From NCBI GenBank assembly GCA_021740825.1, contig JAIOZA010000003.1, positions 62,001-126,000 on the forward strand: a stretch of DNA of 64,000 bases. Reading direction: 5' to 3'. The notes beneath the pieces are model-generated. The model was not told the origin of the DNA. It worked only from the letters and a program-made list of their open reading frames with translations, and did no database searches. The DNA is from Bacteroidia bacterium (GTDB taxonomy: Bacteria > Bacteroidota > Bacteroidia > B-17B0 > Aurantibacillaceae). Of this stretch, positions 45,192-54,210 are shown piece by piece. A program made the position numbers and the translations under genes. The first letter of the stretch is position 1, and the number at the start of each line of letters is the position of its first letter.

Positions 45192-47192
45192 TTGATACCT
45201 AAAATTACTATAGAAAAAATTGTTGATGCCGCCCGAGTTGAGGACGTAATTGGCGATTTTATTACGCTCAAAAAAAGAGGAGCTAATCTTTTAGGTTTAT
45301 GTCCTTTTCATGGCGAAAAATCTCCCTCATTTACTGTGTCGCCTGCTAAAGGAATTTACAAATGTTTTGGTTGCGGAAAGTCAGGAACGGCAGTTAGTTT
45401 TATAATGGATCACGATAGTTTAAGTTATCCAGAAGCTTTAAAATATTTAGCAAATAAATATGGTATTGAAGTAGTTGAAAAAGAAATTACCTCAGAAGAA
45501 AAAGCACAACAAAGCGAAAAAGAGAGTTTATACATTGTAATGCAGTATGCTCAAAAGTATTACACCGATTTATTACGAAACGATGATATGGGCCGCTCCA
45601 TAGGTTTAGGCTATTTTAAAGAGCGTGGATTTTCGCAAGAAATAATTGATAAGTTTCAATTAGGTTACAGCTCTGATGAGCGAAGAAAATTTTCGGAGAC
45701 TGCCGTTAAAAATGGATACAAGCCTGAGTACTTAGTTAAAACTGGGATGTCAATTTTATCCAATAATCACAAAGAAGGTAGCCCTATAACCGTTAGTGAT
45801 ATTTTTGATAGATACACAGGCAGAGTGATGTTTCCTATTCATAACATTTCTGGTAAAGTAATAGGTTTTGGTGGACGAATATTAACGAGTGATAAAAAAT
45901 TAGCAAAGTACATCAATTCTCCGCAAACCGACATTTACGATAAAAGTAAAACGTTATATGGTTTGTTTCAAGCTAAAAAAGCTATTATTCAAGAAGACAA
46001 TTGCTTTTTAGTTGAAGGATACACAGATGTCACGTCCATGCATCAATCAGGGATTGAAAATGTGGTAGCTTCCTCAGGTACATCCTTAACCACCGAACAA
46101 ATAAAATTAATTCATCGGTTTACTAAAAACATTACTATTTTATATGATGGCGATTTAGCCGGCATAAAAGCAAGTTTTAGAGGAATTGACTTAATTTTGG
46201 AAGAAGGGATGAATGTGAGGGTATTGCTTTTTCCTGATGGTGATGACCCCGATTCGTATAGTAAAAAATTAACTCATGAAGAGTTTAAAGAATTTATAAA
46301 AAACAATAGTAAAGATTTTATTTCCTTTAAAACGAGTTTACTATATGAGGAAGCTGCAAGTGATCCAATTAAGCGAGCGGCATTAATTAAAGATATAGTA
46401 GAGAGTATTGCGGTAATTCCAGATGCAATAAATAGGTCAGTGTATGTAAAAGAATGTTCCAAATTAATGGATATTGGAGAGCAAATTTTACAAATTGAAA
46501 TAAATAAACTAATTCGAAAAAAAACAGGCAAACAAGTTTCCACTAAACAAGTTGATTCTGCTGATGTTACAAAATTAGATAATGATTCAAATGCAGCACC
46601 CAGCGAAGACTATACCGAAGTTGAAATACCAAAGGATATTGTACTAGATGGTGAAGAAAAGGAATTGCTAAGAATGATGATGCAATTTGGAAATGTATTG
46701 GTTGATGTAGAAGCAGAAGATACTGATAGTACTGACCAATCGTTTCAACTAACGGTATGTGAATTTGTTATTTTTGAATTATGGAGAGATAATTTACAAT
46801 TCATAAATCCTATTTATCAAATGGTTCTTGATGAATTTCATCATGAATTAGAGGAAGGTAGAATTCCAACGATACAAACATTTACACACCATCAAAATCC
46901 TGCCATTGCTCAAGTTGCCATTAATATTGCTTCTTTTTCTGAAACAGCTAGTTATAAATGGGAAAAATTTGGTGTAATTATTCCTCAAGAGATTCACTCT
47001 ATTAAAAAAGGAGTAGAGCACCAATTGTTTAGCCTAAAGGAAAAACGATTAAATAGTATCCTAAAGGAAGCGAAAGAACTGATTAAGACGGCAGATCCTT
47101 TTGAAAACCAAAATGTGTTTGAATTTGTAATCTTGCTCGAAAATCAAAAAAAACGAGTGAACAAAATATTAGGAAGAACTATTGTCCGTTAG
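45192..47192 (+). CDS. dnaG: DNA primase
   Basis: Synthesises RNA primers at the replication fork. 666 residues from a TTG start; the N-terminus (MIPKITIEKIVDAARVEDVI) aligns with the family. Zinc finger: Cys37, His40, Cys58, Cys61 (CPFH and CFGC). Catalytic core: SGKVIGFGGRIL, and the TOPRIM motifs FLVEGYTDV and LYDGDLAGIKAS. The C-terminal 200 or so residues form the helicase-binding region, acidic and variable. Located downstream of the LptF/G gene with an 83-base gap and its own promoter candidate. Confidence 0.97.
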   Translation: MIPKITIEKIVDAARVEDVIGDFITLKKRGANLLGLCPFHGEKSPSFTVSPAKGIYKCFGCGKSGTAVSFIMDHDSLSYPEALKYLANKYGIEVVEKEITSEEKAQQSEKESLYIVMQYAQKYYTDLLRNDDMGRSIGLGYFKERGFSQEIIDKFQLGYSSDERRKFSETAVKNGYKPEYLVKTGMSILSNNHKEGSPITVSDIFDRYTGRVMFPIHNISGKVIGFGGRILTSDKKLAKYINSPQTDIYDKSKTLYGLFQAKKAIIQEDNCFLVEGYTDVTSMHQSGIENVVASSGTSLTTEQIKLIHRFTKNITILYDGDLAGIKASFRGIDLILEEGMNVRVLLFPDGDDPDSYSKKLTHEEFKEFIKNNSKDFISFKTSLLYEEAASDPIKRAALIKDIVESIAVIPDAINRSVYVKECSKLMDIGEQILQIEINKLIRKKTGKQVSTKQVDSADVTKLDNDSNAAPSEDYTEVEIPKDIVLDGEEKELLRMMMQFGNVLVDVEAEDTDSTDQSFQLTVCEFVIFELWRDNLQFINPIYQMVLDEFHHELEEGRIPTIQTFTHHQNPAIAQVAINIASFSETASYKWEKFGVIIPQEIHSIKKGVEHQLFSLKEKRLNSILKEAKELIKTADPFENQNVFEFVILLENQKKRVNKILGRTIVR

Positions 47193-47217
47193 CAATTTTT
47201 TAAACTGAGTGGCCTTA

Positions 47218-47937
47218 TTAAGAAGTTGCTGGTTTAATAAATCCGCGTGCTATACTAATTAAAATATAAAGTATAATAATTAATGGAATTGCAATTAAAT
47301 GCAACACTGATAATAGAACTACGCTTAGTCCTAAAAATAGGAACCTAATTTCATTTCCTTTCCAATTGAAATTCTTAAATTTTAACGCAAATAATTGTAT
47401 TTCTGAAACAAGCAATAAACTTAAAACTAATGCCAAAAGGCATAAGGTAAAAGGATTAAGTATAAATTGAAAATGATTACCCTCTAAAAGTAGAGGAATG
47501 GAACAGATAAAAATGGCATTGGCAGGTGTTGGAACACCAATAAACGAATCTGTTTGACGCGTATCATGATTAAATTTAGCTAATCGCACAGCTGATAAAA
47601 CGGGAATAATGAAGGCGAACAACGCAATTAAAGGAGTTGTATCAGTACTATTTGGATTTTGAGTTAAAATGCTAATTCGTATTAATTGAAACATTACAAA
47701 TCCGGGAACCACTCCAAATGTTACCATATCCGCTAAACTATCCAAGTCTTTTCCAATGGGCGAACTTACATGTAACAAACGGGCCACAAAGCCGTCCAAA
47801 AAATCAAAGAGGGCAGCTAAACCAACTAAATAGGCGGCAAAAATTAAATTTCCTTCAAAAATTTGAGCAATAGCTAAACATCCACAAACTAAATTACAAC
47901 AGGTAATGGCATTTGGTATATGTTTTTTAATAATCAT
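47218..47937 (-). CDS. pssA: CDP-diacylglycerol--serine O-phosphatidyltransferase
   Basis: Makes phosphatidylserine, the precursor of phosphatidylethanolamine, in the inner membrane. 239 residues with about eight hydrophobic segments. The CDP-alcohol phosphotransferase motif DG-x2-AR-x8-G-x3-D-x3-D is exact, from DGFVARLL through PIGKDLDSLADM. GVVPGFVMFQL and PVLSAVRLAKFN support the PssA subclass. Divergent from the MBOAT gene. The decarboxylase gene psd is not adjacent. Confidence 0.95.
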   Translation of the reverse strand: MIIKKHIPNAITCCNLVCGCLAIAQIFEGNLIFAAYLVGLAALFDFLDGFVARLLHVSSPIGKDLDSLADMVTFGVVPGFVMFQLIRISILTQNPNSTDTTPLIALFAFIIPVLSAVRLAKFNHDTRQTDSFIGVPTPANAIFICSIPLLLEGNHFQFILNPFTLCLLALVLSLLLVSEIQLFALKFKNFNWKGNEIRFLFLGLSVVLLSVLHLIAIPLIIILYILISIARGFIKPATS

Positions 47938-47985
47938 TTTGAGTGTAAATATATATAAATTAAATCGTTTGTATATTTACAAAAG

Positions 47986-49383
47986 ATGTTATTTAATTCA
48001 CTCATATTTTTAGTGTTTTTGCCAATTGTATTTGCTGCGTATTGGTTAATTCCTGCCAAACATCGAAATCTATTTTTATTAGTTGCCTCTTACTATTTTT
48101 ACTTTTCTTATAATCCATGGTTTCTGTTATTACTTATTGGAACCTCTGTTGTAGATTTTTATTTAGCAAAAGGAATCTCAAAAACTGAAAAACGGAATAC
48201 TCGTAAACAACTTTTACTCCTCAGTATTGTAAGCAATATTGGCGTCCTATTTGTTTTTAAGTACTTTATCTTTTTTTATAATTCAGGACTATCCTTATTT
48301 GCAAGTAATCCAAACTTACTTTCCAATTTTATCATTCCTGCGGGGTTATCATTTTATACATTTCAATCAATTAGCTACACCATTGATGTCTATCGAGGTA
48401 AATACAAACCTGATGACACCCTAAAAGATTTTTTATTATATGTTTCGTTTTTTCCACACATGGTAGCTGGTCCAATTGTACGGCATCATGCGTTAATGCC
48501 ACAATTAAAAATGACACATTTTTTTAAGGATATTGAATGGGGTAATGCTTCAAAACAAATCATCTGGGGCTTCTTTAAAAAAATGGTCATTGCAGATAAT
48601 GTGGATTATTTGGTTAATCCTGTGTTTAATGATTTACCAAATGACTTTAATTCTTTAGAATTTTTAATCATTGGTGTATTATTTTTAATTCAATTATATG
48701 CTGATTTTTCCGGCTATTCAGATATTGCGATTGGATTAGCAAAGCTATTTAAAATCAATTTAAAACTTAATTGGAACAGGCCACTATTATCTAAATCAGT
48801 CACAGAATATTGGCAACGGCATCATATTAGTTTAACTAGTTGGTTTAAGGAATATGTTTACATTTCCATTGGCGGCAATAGGGTAAGTACACCTAGATGG
48901 ATATTCAATATTTTAGTGGTTTTTTTATTGAGCGGCTTGTGGCATGGTGCTTATTTTACATTTATCATTTGGGGATTTCTAAACGGTTTATTTTATTTAA
49001 TAGAACATTTACCTCTAAAAATAAAGCTACCCACCTTTGTTAAATGGATTTACACACTATGTATTATTTCTATTTTTTTCATCGCGTTCAGAGCAAATAA
49101 TCTTCATGATTTAGCATTTGTATACAAACAAATGTTCATCAACTTCAATGTATCGCAGGGATTAAATCACTTGTTATCGTTAAATGATAGGTTGTTTTTT
49201 GTGATGATAGTATTTATCATTTGCATTTTATTTACTAAAGAGTTACAGGAAGAATTTAAATTAATCAAATCATCTCATTTTAAAGAGTACGTTTTAACTC
49301 CTTTGTTTTACATCATTATTTTTTGTTTGATTTTTTGGTTAGGAAACTTTAATGCTAACAGTTTTATTTATTTTCAGTTTTGA
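47986..49383 (+). CDS. MBOAT-family O-acyltransferase (AlgI/DltB-like)
   Basis: 465 residues, about ten to twelve membrane helices. Seen: VFLPIVFAAYWLIPAKHRNL at the N-terminus, FFPHMVAGPIVRHHALMPQL, YADFSGYSDIAIGLAKLF, TEYWQRHHISLTSWFKEYVY, and SGLWHGAYFTFIIWG with the conserved MBOAT His320. Known relatives transfer acyl groups across the membrane to alginate (AlgI) or teichoic acid (DltB). The next gene overlaps by TTGA and encodes an SGNH-type protein, as DltD or AlgJ/X-type partners do. Acceptor polymer unknown. Confidence 0.93.
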   Translation: MLFNSLIFLVFLPIVFAAYWLIPAKHRNLFLLVASYYFYFSYNPWFLLLLIGTSVVDFYLAKGISKTEKRNTRKQLLLLSIVSNIGVLFVFKYFIFFYNSGLSLFASNPNLLSNFIIPAGLSFYTFQSISYTIDVYRGKYKPDDTLKDFLLYVSFFPHMVAGPIVRHHALMPQLKMTHFFKDIEWGNASKQIIWGFFKKMVIADNVDYLVNPVFNDLPNDFNSLEFLIIGVLFLIQLYADFSGYSDIAIGLAKLFKINLKLNWNRPLLSKSVTEYWQRHHISLTSWFKEYVYISIGGNRVSTPRWIFNILVVFLLSGLWHGAYFTFIIWGFLNGLFYLIEHLPLKIKLPTFVKWIYTLCIISIFFIAFRANNLHDLAFVYKQMFINFNVSQGLNHLLSLNDRLFFVMIVFIICILFTKELQEEFKLIKSSHFKEYVLTPLFYIIIFCLIFWLGNFNANSFIYFQF

Positions 49384-50330
49384 TAAAAAAAATTATCACA
49401 TACGTAACAGCATGTATCTGTATACTTTTTGTTTATAGATCATTTTTATACATTGGTATTAAAAAAAATAAACAAGGTGTTTTTAGCAAATACAATGATG
49501 TTTTCCTAAAACAGGGCAACACCTACGATGTTTTATTTTTAGGATCATCAAGAGCCGAAATGCATTTTGCGCCTAGAATTTTTGATAGTATTACAAAATT
49601 TAATAGTTATAATCTTGGTACAAGTGGAGCTTCAGTAAAGGTAAATTATGTCATATTAAAAACGTATTGCCACCAACATCAAAAGCCAAAACATATCATA
49701 TTAAATGTAGATTACTTTTCATTAAAAAGTGATACTGATATGCTAAATGATTTTCCGAGGTACTTCCCTTATCTAAACAATGATTATTTAAGGGCAGAAT
49801 TAAATACTGTTGATGGTCGATTTACGTCGTTTTATTATAATCCATTTCATTCTTTACCTTACACGCAAATCGAGTTCTTAAGCGCGTCCTTGCATGGTTG
49901 GCTAAATATCTCGGGTAAATATGATACTTTAATGTATAAGGGATTCCAGACAGTACCTTCAAATGAAGACGGCAAGATTTCAAAATCAAAGCCCATTTAT
50001 TCTTTCATCAGCAAAAAAAATAGAAATTATATAGACTCCATTATTTCCTTTGCTAAAAAAAATAAAATACATCTCACGTTAGTCACCAGTCCTATTTACG
50101 GTAGAGGTTACCATCATGTCCTAAACAAATCTGTGCTTGTAAATCAGTTAAATGATATTGCAGTTATTAACCAGATTCCCTATTTTAACTACACAGATTC
50201 GTTACAATTCAATAACCCTAAACTATATTTTGATGAGGAACACCTTAATTTAATGGGCGCTAAAAAATTTAGTAATCATTTTTCAGGTAGTTTTAATAAA
50301 ATTTTGAACGTAAGTGCTATTAATAATTAA
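49380..50330 (+). CDS. SGNH/GDSL-like exported partner of the MBOAT acyltransferase
   Basis: 316 residues from a TTG that overlaps the MBOAT stop (TTGA at 49380-49383), so translation is probably coupled. An N-terminal membrane anchor (ITYVTACICILFVYRSFLYI) leaves the rest periplasmic. Block I is FLGSSRAEMHF with candidate nucleophile Ser57; block V is DEEHLN with Asp285 and His288 three residues apart, the SGNH arrangement. Inference: it takes the acyl group delivered by the MBOAT protein to a polysaccharide, or removes it. Overall similarity to DltD or AlgX is not visible by eye. Confidence 0.78.
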   Translation: MIKKIITYVTACICILFVYRSFLYIGIKKNKQGVFSKYNDVFLKQGNTYDVLFLGSSRAEMHFAPRIFDSITKFNSYNLGTSGASVKVNYVILKTYCHQHQKPKHIILNVDYFSLKSDTDMLNDFPRYFPYLNNDYLRAELNTVDGRFTSFYYNPFHSLPYTQIEFLSASLHGWLNISGKYDTLMYKGFQTVPSNEDGKISKSKPIYSFISKKNRNYIDSIISFAKKNKIHLTLVTSPIYGRGYHHVLNKSVLVNQLNDIAVINQIPYFNYTDSLQFNNPKLYFDEEHLNLMGAKKFSNHFSGSFNKILNVSAINN

Positions 50331-50436
50331 ACTTTAAAAAAATTGTGGGATACAATTAAAAGTCAATTATTAAGGTTTTAGGTTTAACCATACTATGCCT
50401 CGTAAATCATTTTATCCAAAATAAAGCGAAGGTACT

Positions 50437-50444
50437 TAACTTTG
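50437..50444 (+). promoter_or_regulatory. -7 promoter element for the phosphate transporter gene
   Basis: TAACTTTG (TAnnTTTG). It implies an unusually long leader of about 120 bases for this window; the leader contains no recognisable riboswitch. Confidence 0.5.
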
Positions 50445-50568
50445 TATGCATTCCGTTAGATAAGCAGAAATTATGTAGTTGCCCTGTTATACTTATCTTG
50501 CATCTAATTGTTAATAAAAACTTAACATTACTAAATAAACAACAGCTTACATTTACAAAAAATCAAAA

Positions 50569-51963
50569 ATGACAACAACTTTAATCGTCTTTTTAATAAT
50601 ATGCTTATTGCTAGCATGTACATTCGAATTTGTAAATGGATTTCATGATACCGCTAACGCCGTTGCTACTGTAATTTACACAAATTCTATGAAACCAACT
50701 GTTGCAGTGGTTTATAGCGGCTTATTAAATTTTATTGGTGTATTAACTGGCGGAATTGGTGTTGCAATGGGTATTGTAAATTTATTACCTATGGAAGTTT
50801 TGGTAGATAGCAATGTAATGCATGGCATTGCTATGATTATAGCATTATTATTATCAGCTATTATATGGAATTTAGGCACATGGTATTTTGGCTTACCGGC
50901 ATCTAGTTCGCATACATTAATAGGGTCTATTTTAGGAATTGGGATTGCATTTTACTTTTTACCTGATAGTATTGGCGGAAGTGCAGTTAATTGGGATAAA
51001 GCAAAAGAAACAGGTTGGGCATTATTAATCTCTCCATTTGCCGGATTCGCAGCAGCTATAGCCATTATGTTTATTTTTAAACGATTTGTAAAAAATGATT
51101 TGTTTTACAAGGAACCAATTCCGGGAAAAACGCCACCAATTGCAATTAGAATGCTGCTATGGTTTACATGTGGCATGGTGAGTTTTTTCCACGGACAAAA
51201 TGATGGTCAAAAAGGGGTTGGATTAGTAATGATGATTTTAATAGCCATTATGCCAGCCTATTTTTCGTTAGATAGTGAAATAAACTTGCAGAGCGTTAGT
51301 GCTAATGTTACGGTAATTGAACAAGTTATTTCAAAAGCAGACACTTCGCAGTTTGGAAAAGAAGAGTTTAAAAATTATTATAATATCAAAAAACATGCGC
51401 AGCATTTTAATAGCGCAACTTCTGGAATTTTTTCTGTAGAAGGTGTTGCGGCTGCAGACCGTTTTGAATTACGCAAAGACATTGTTAAAGTAACAAAAGG
51501 CGCAGAAAAGTTAATGAAAAGCGAAAACGTTGCAATTTCAAAAGCGGATGCTAGTGCCTTAAAAAAAGAAGTAGATAGCGCTAAAAAATTAGTAGAATTT
51601 GCTCCTTCGTGGGTAATCATTATGATTTCTGTTTGTTTAGGCTTAGGAACTATGATTGGATGGAAACGCATTGTAAAAACAATTGGAGAAAAAATTGGAA
51701 AACAACATATGAGTTATGCTCAAGGAGCGTCTGCTGAAATAGTAGCTGCTATTGGTATTGGTATTGCTACTGCTTATAAAGCACCTGTAAGCACCACGCA
51801 CATGCTGAGCTCAGGTATTATGGGCAGTATGGTTGCTAAAAAAGGCTTAAAAAACTTACAGCGTTCTACCATAACAAACATTTTATTAGCTTGGGTGCTA
51901 ACCTTGCCCGTTACAATTATTTTATCCGGCGGATTATTTTTATTGTTTAGAGCAATTTTATAA
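50569..51963 (+). CDS. inorganic phosphate transporter, PiT family
   Basis: 464 residues, about ten membrane helices. Both family signatures are present: GFHDTANAVATVIYTNSMKP with LPASSSHTLIGSILG in the first half, and FHGQNDGQKGVG with YKAPVSTTHMLSSGIMGSMV in the second. A hydrophilic insert lies between the two halves, at about residues 230-345 (QSVSANVTVIEQVISKADTS onwards), with helical repeats rich in Lys and Glu. Low-affinity phosphate (metal-phosphate) symport across the inner membrane is inferred. No phoU-like gene is adjacent. Confidence 0.94.
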   Translation: MTTTLIVFLIICLLLACTFEFVNGFHDTANAVATVIYTNSMKPTVAVVYSGLLNFIGVLTGGIGVAMGIVNLLPMEVLVDSNVMHGIAMIIALLLSAIIWNLGTWYFGLPASSSHTLIGSILGIGIAFYFLPDSIGGSAVNWDKAKETGWALLISPFAGFAAAIAIMFIFKRFVKNDLFYKEPIPGKTPPIAIRMLLWFTCGMVSFFHGQNDGQKGVGLVMMILIAIMPAYFSLDSEINLQSVSANVTVIEQVISKADTSQFGKEEFKNYYNIKKHAQHFNSATSGIFSVEGVAAADRFELRKDIVKVTKGAEKLMKSENVAISKADASALKKEVDSAKKLVEFAPSWVIIMISVCLGLGTMIGWKRIVKTIGEKIGKQHMSYAQGASAEIVAAIGIGIATAYKAPVSTTHMLSSGIMGSMVAKKGLKNLQRSTITNILLAWVLTLPVTIILSGGLFLLFRAIL

Positions 51964-52027
51964 ACTAACAATACATTAAATCAATTATTACTTTGGCTTT
52001 ATTTAGTATACTGCTTTAAATTGCTTG

Positions 52028-52075
52028 TAGCATTCAACGACAAAGTAAAAGTCACTTTGTACAATGCTATTTTTA
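52028..52075 (+). terminator. interrupted hairpin with T run after the PiT gene
   Basis: Outer stem TAGCATT (52028-52034) with AATGCTA (52063-52069). Inner stem ACAAAGT (52040-52046) with ACTTTGT (52054-52060). The two are separated by internal bulges of five and two bases; TTTTTA follows. Either a terminator or a structured RNA element. Confidence 0.55.
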
Positions 52076-52154
52076 TCAATAGTGTTTCCAATTTCATGTC
52101 AATTTCTTTGTACTTTATTAATATATATAAAACATTTACGTAATAGTGCAGCTA

Positions 52155-52162
52155 TACATTTG
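52155..52162 (+). promoter_or_regulatory. -7 promoter element for the LpxH-like gene
   Basis: TACATTTG (TAnnTTTG), its final G 13 bases before the ATG at 52175; a short leader of about eight bases is implied. Confidence 0.6.
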
Positions 52163-52174
52163 TAAAAACTAATA

Positions 52175-52993
52175 ATGTATAGCAAAAGAGAATTGCAAGT
52201 TTTAGTGATTAGCGATGTGCACTTGGGCACGTTTGGCTGCCACGCAAAAGAATTACTTCACTACCTTAAATCGGTTAATCCTAAAACGTTGATTCTCAAC
52301 GGCGACATTATTGACATGTGGAATTTTAGTAAAAATTATTTCCCAGCGTCACACATGGATGTACTTCGCCAAATAATGAAAATGGCGAGTTACGGCTCAA
52401 AAGTGTATTACATTACTGGTAATCACGACGAAATGTTACGAAAATATACTGATTTACAACTTGGCAATCTTGAGATAGTAGATAAATTAGTATTAGACAT
52501 TGATGGAAAAAAAACGTGGATATTTCATGGCGACGTGTTTGATTCATCCATTAAAGGCTACGCAAAAATTTTAGCAAAATTAGGAGGAAAAGGATACGAT
52601 TTATTGATACTCATAAATCGTTTTATCAATTGGTTATTGCAATTATTCGGGCAAGAAAAAATGAGCCTCTCTAAAAAAGTGAAGGACGGTGTAAAAAAAG
52701 CGGTCTCTTTTGTGAGTGATTTTGAAAGCACTGCAGCCGAACTAGCTATTGAAAAAGAATACGATTATGTGATATGTGGTCATATTCATATGCCTCAAAT
52801 AAAAAATGTATCTAATGATAAAGGTACAGTAACCTATATGAACAGTGGAGATTGGATTGAAAATTTAACCTCGTTAGAATACAATAATGGCTGTTGGCAA
52901 ATTTTTAATTATGACCAAAATTATTTAGACCTAATTTACCAAAAAGATTATTTTAATCAGGAAGATATTGTAGCCAAAATATTAGCATCCTAA
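52175..52993 (+). CDS. metallophosphoesterase, UDP-2,3-diacylglucosamine diphosphatase-like
   Basis: 272 residues. All five calcineurin-type metal motifs are present: SDVHLG (10-20 region), LNGDIIDMW, GNHDE, IFHGDVFD and CGHIHMP. The spacing and DIIDMW segment fit the LpxH/LpxG-like group that cleaves UDP-2,3-diacylglucosamine in lipid A synthesis. Cytoplasmic, membrane-associated. The following glycosyltransferase gene (66-base gap) supports an envelope role. Assignment to LpxH proper is by family resemblance, not certain. Confidence 0.88.
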   Translation: MYSKRELQVLVISDVHLGTFGCHAKELLHYLKSVNPKTLILNGDIIDMWNFSKNYFPASHMDVLRQIMKMASYGSKVYYITGNHDEMLRKYTDLQLGNLEIVDKLVLDIDGKKTWIFHGDVFDSSIKGYAKILAKLGGKGYDLLILINRFINWLLQLFGQEKMSLSKKVKDGVKKAVSFVSDFESTAAELAIEKEYDYVICGHIHMPQIKNVSNDKGTVTYMNSGDWIENLTSLEYNNGCWQIFNYDQNYLDLIYQKDYFNQEDIVAKILAS

Positions 52994-53058
52994 CTAAGGA
53001 AATAAGTATGCTTGTCAAATTAAAAGAATTAATGAAGATAAACTGGAAATATCTATAG

Positions 53059-54096
53059 ATGAAAAAAACAAGAATATTTTACGCTGTTCAAGCTACCGGA
53101 AATGGACATGTTAGTCGTGCTCAGCAATTATATCCTTATTTGCAAAAATTTGGAGAAGTAGATTTTTTTTTAAGTGGCAATAATGCCAATTTAGATTTTA
53201 ATTTGCCGGTTAAATACAGAAGTAAAGGTTGCAGTTTGCATTATAGTAAATGTGGTGGGTTAAATTATTTTGATGTAGTGAAAAACATTAAACCTTACAT
53301 GATGTATAAAGATGCCAAATCTTTACCACTCGAAAAATATGATGTCATTATAAATGATTTTGATTTTGTAACTTCTTTGGCTTGCAAATTAAAAAAATTG
53401 CCATCCGTTCAATTAGGGCATCAAGCAAGTTTTCAATCTGATTCTACACCACGTCCGGATAAAAAAAGTGTAGTGGGCGAAACCATATTAAAACACTATG
53501 CTCCCGCCACTAATCATATTGGTTTTCACTTTCAAAACTATGATTCGTTTATTTTACCTCCTGTAATAAAAGAGGAATTTATAAATGCAACACCTGCAGA
53601 TTTAAAACATGTAACCGTTTATTTACCTTCTTTTCAAGAGCATTGTTTACTTGAAGCATTTAATAAATTACCACACATTAATTTCCATTGGTTTTTAGAA
53701 AGTGTTAAATCAATTAGAATTGAAAAAAACATTACGTACTATCCCATTAATCAATCTTTATTTAATAAAAGCTTATTAAGCTGCCATGGTTTAATAACCG
53801 GAGGAGGTTTTGAAACTCCTTCGGAAGCTTTATTTCTTGGTAAAAAATTAATTAGTATTCCAATTAAAAACCATTACGAGCAGCAATGTAATGCGGCAGC
53901 AATTAAGCAAATGGGGGTACAAGTATTGCAAACAATTGGAGCTGATTTTTCGGATATTATAGAAAAGTGGTTTGACGGTAATAACAACAATCCAAAAATT
54001 AAAGCAAATAACATTAACGAAACCCTACAATTTTTATTTGATACGTATCCAGTTACTAATAATGTTAAGATAGAAGAAGCAACATTGTTTATATAA
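53059..54096 (+). CDS. glycosyltransferase (MurG/GT28-like family)
   Basis: 345 residues, soluble. Seen: IFYAVQATGNGHVSRAQQLY at the N-terminus (the GxGHxxR loop shared with MurG-like transferases) and, in the C-terminal half, LITGGGFETPSEALFLGKKL then IPIKNHYEQQCNAAAIKQMG. Together these form a nucleotide-sugar binding site. Members of this group are annotated only as glycosyltransferase family proteins. Next to the LpxH-like gene, so a glycolipid or LPS substrate is a reasonable guess. Acceptor and sugar unknown. Confidence 0.85.
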   Translation: MKKTRIFYAVQATGNGHVSRAQQLYPYLQKFGEVDFFLSGNNANLDFNLPVKYRSKGCSLHYSKCGGLNYFDVVKNIKPYMMYKDAKSLPLEKYDVIINDFDFVTSLACKLKKLPSVQLGHQASFQSDSTPRPDKKSVVGETILKHYAPATNHIGFHFQNYDSFILPPVIKEEFINATPADLKHVTVYLPSFQEHCLLEAFNKLPHINFHWFLESVKSIRIEKNITYYPINQSLFNKSLLSCHGLITGGGFETPSEALFLGKKLISIPIKNHYEQQCNAAAIKQMGVQVLQTIGADFSDIIEKWFDGNNNNPKIKANNINETLQFLFDTYPVTNNVKIEEATLFI

Positions 54097-54210
54097 TTTC
54101 AATCGTCATATATTATTGGCGGCTTTGCTTGTTCCTATTTTTATATACTGAAAAAAAATAATTGTTCCTTAGAATTGTTTTTGTTCTAATTTTAAAATTA
54201 AAGATAAAAG

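Noticed and set aside
50445-50568. Riboswitch in the long leader of the phosphate transporter gene
   Set aside because: No recognisable aptamer core, and no convincing hairpin-terminator pair within the leader.
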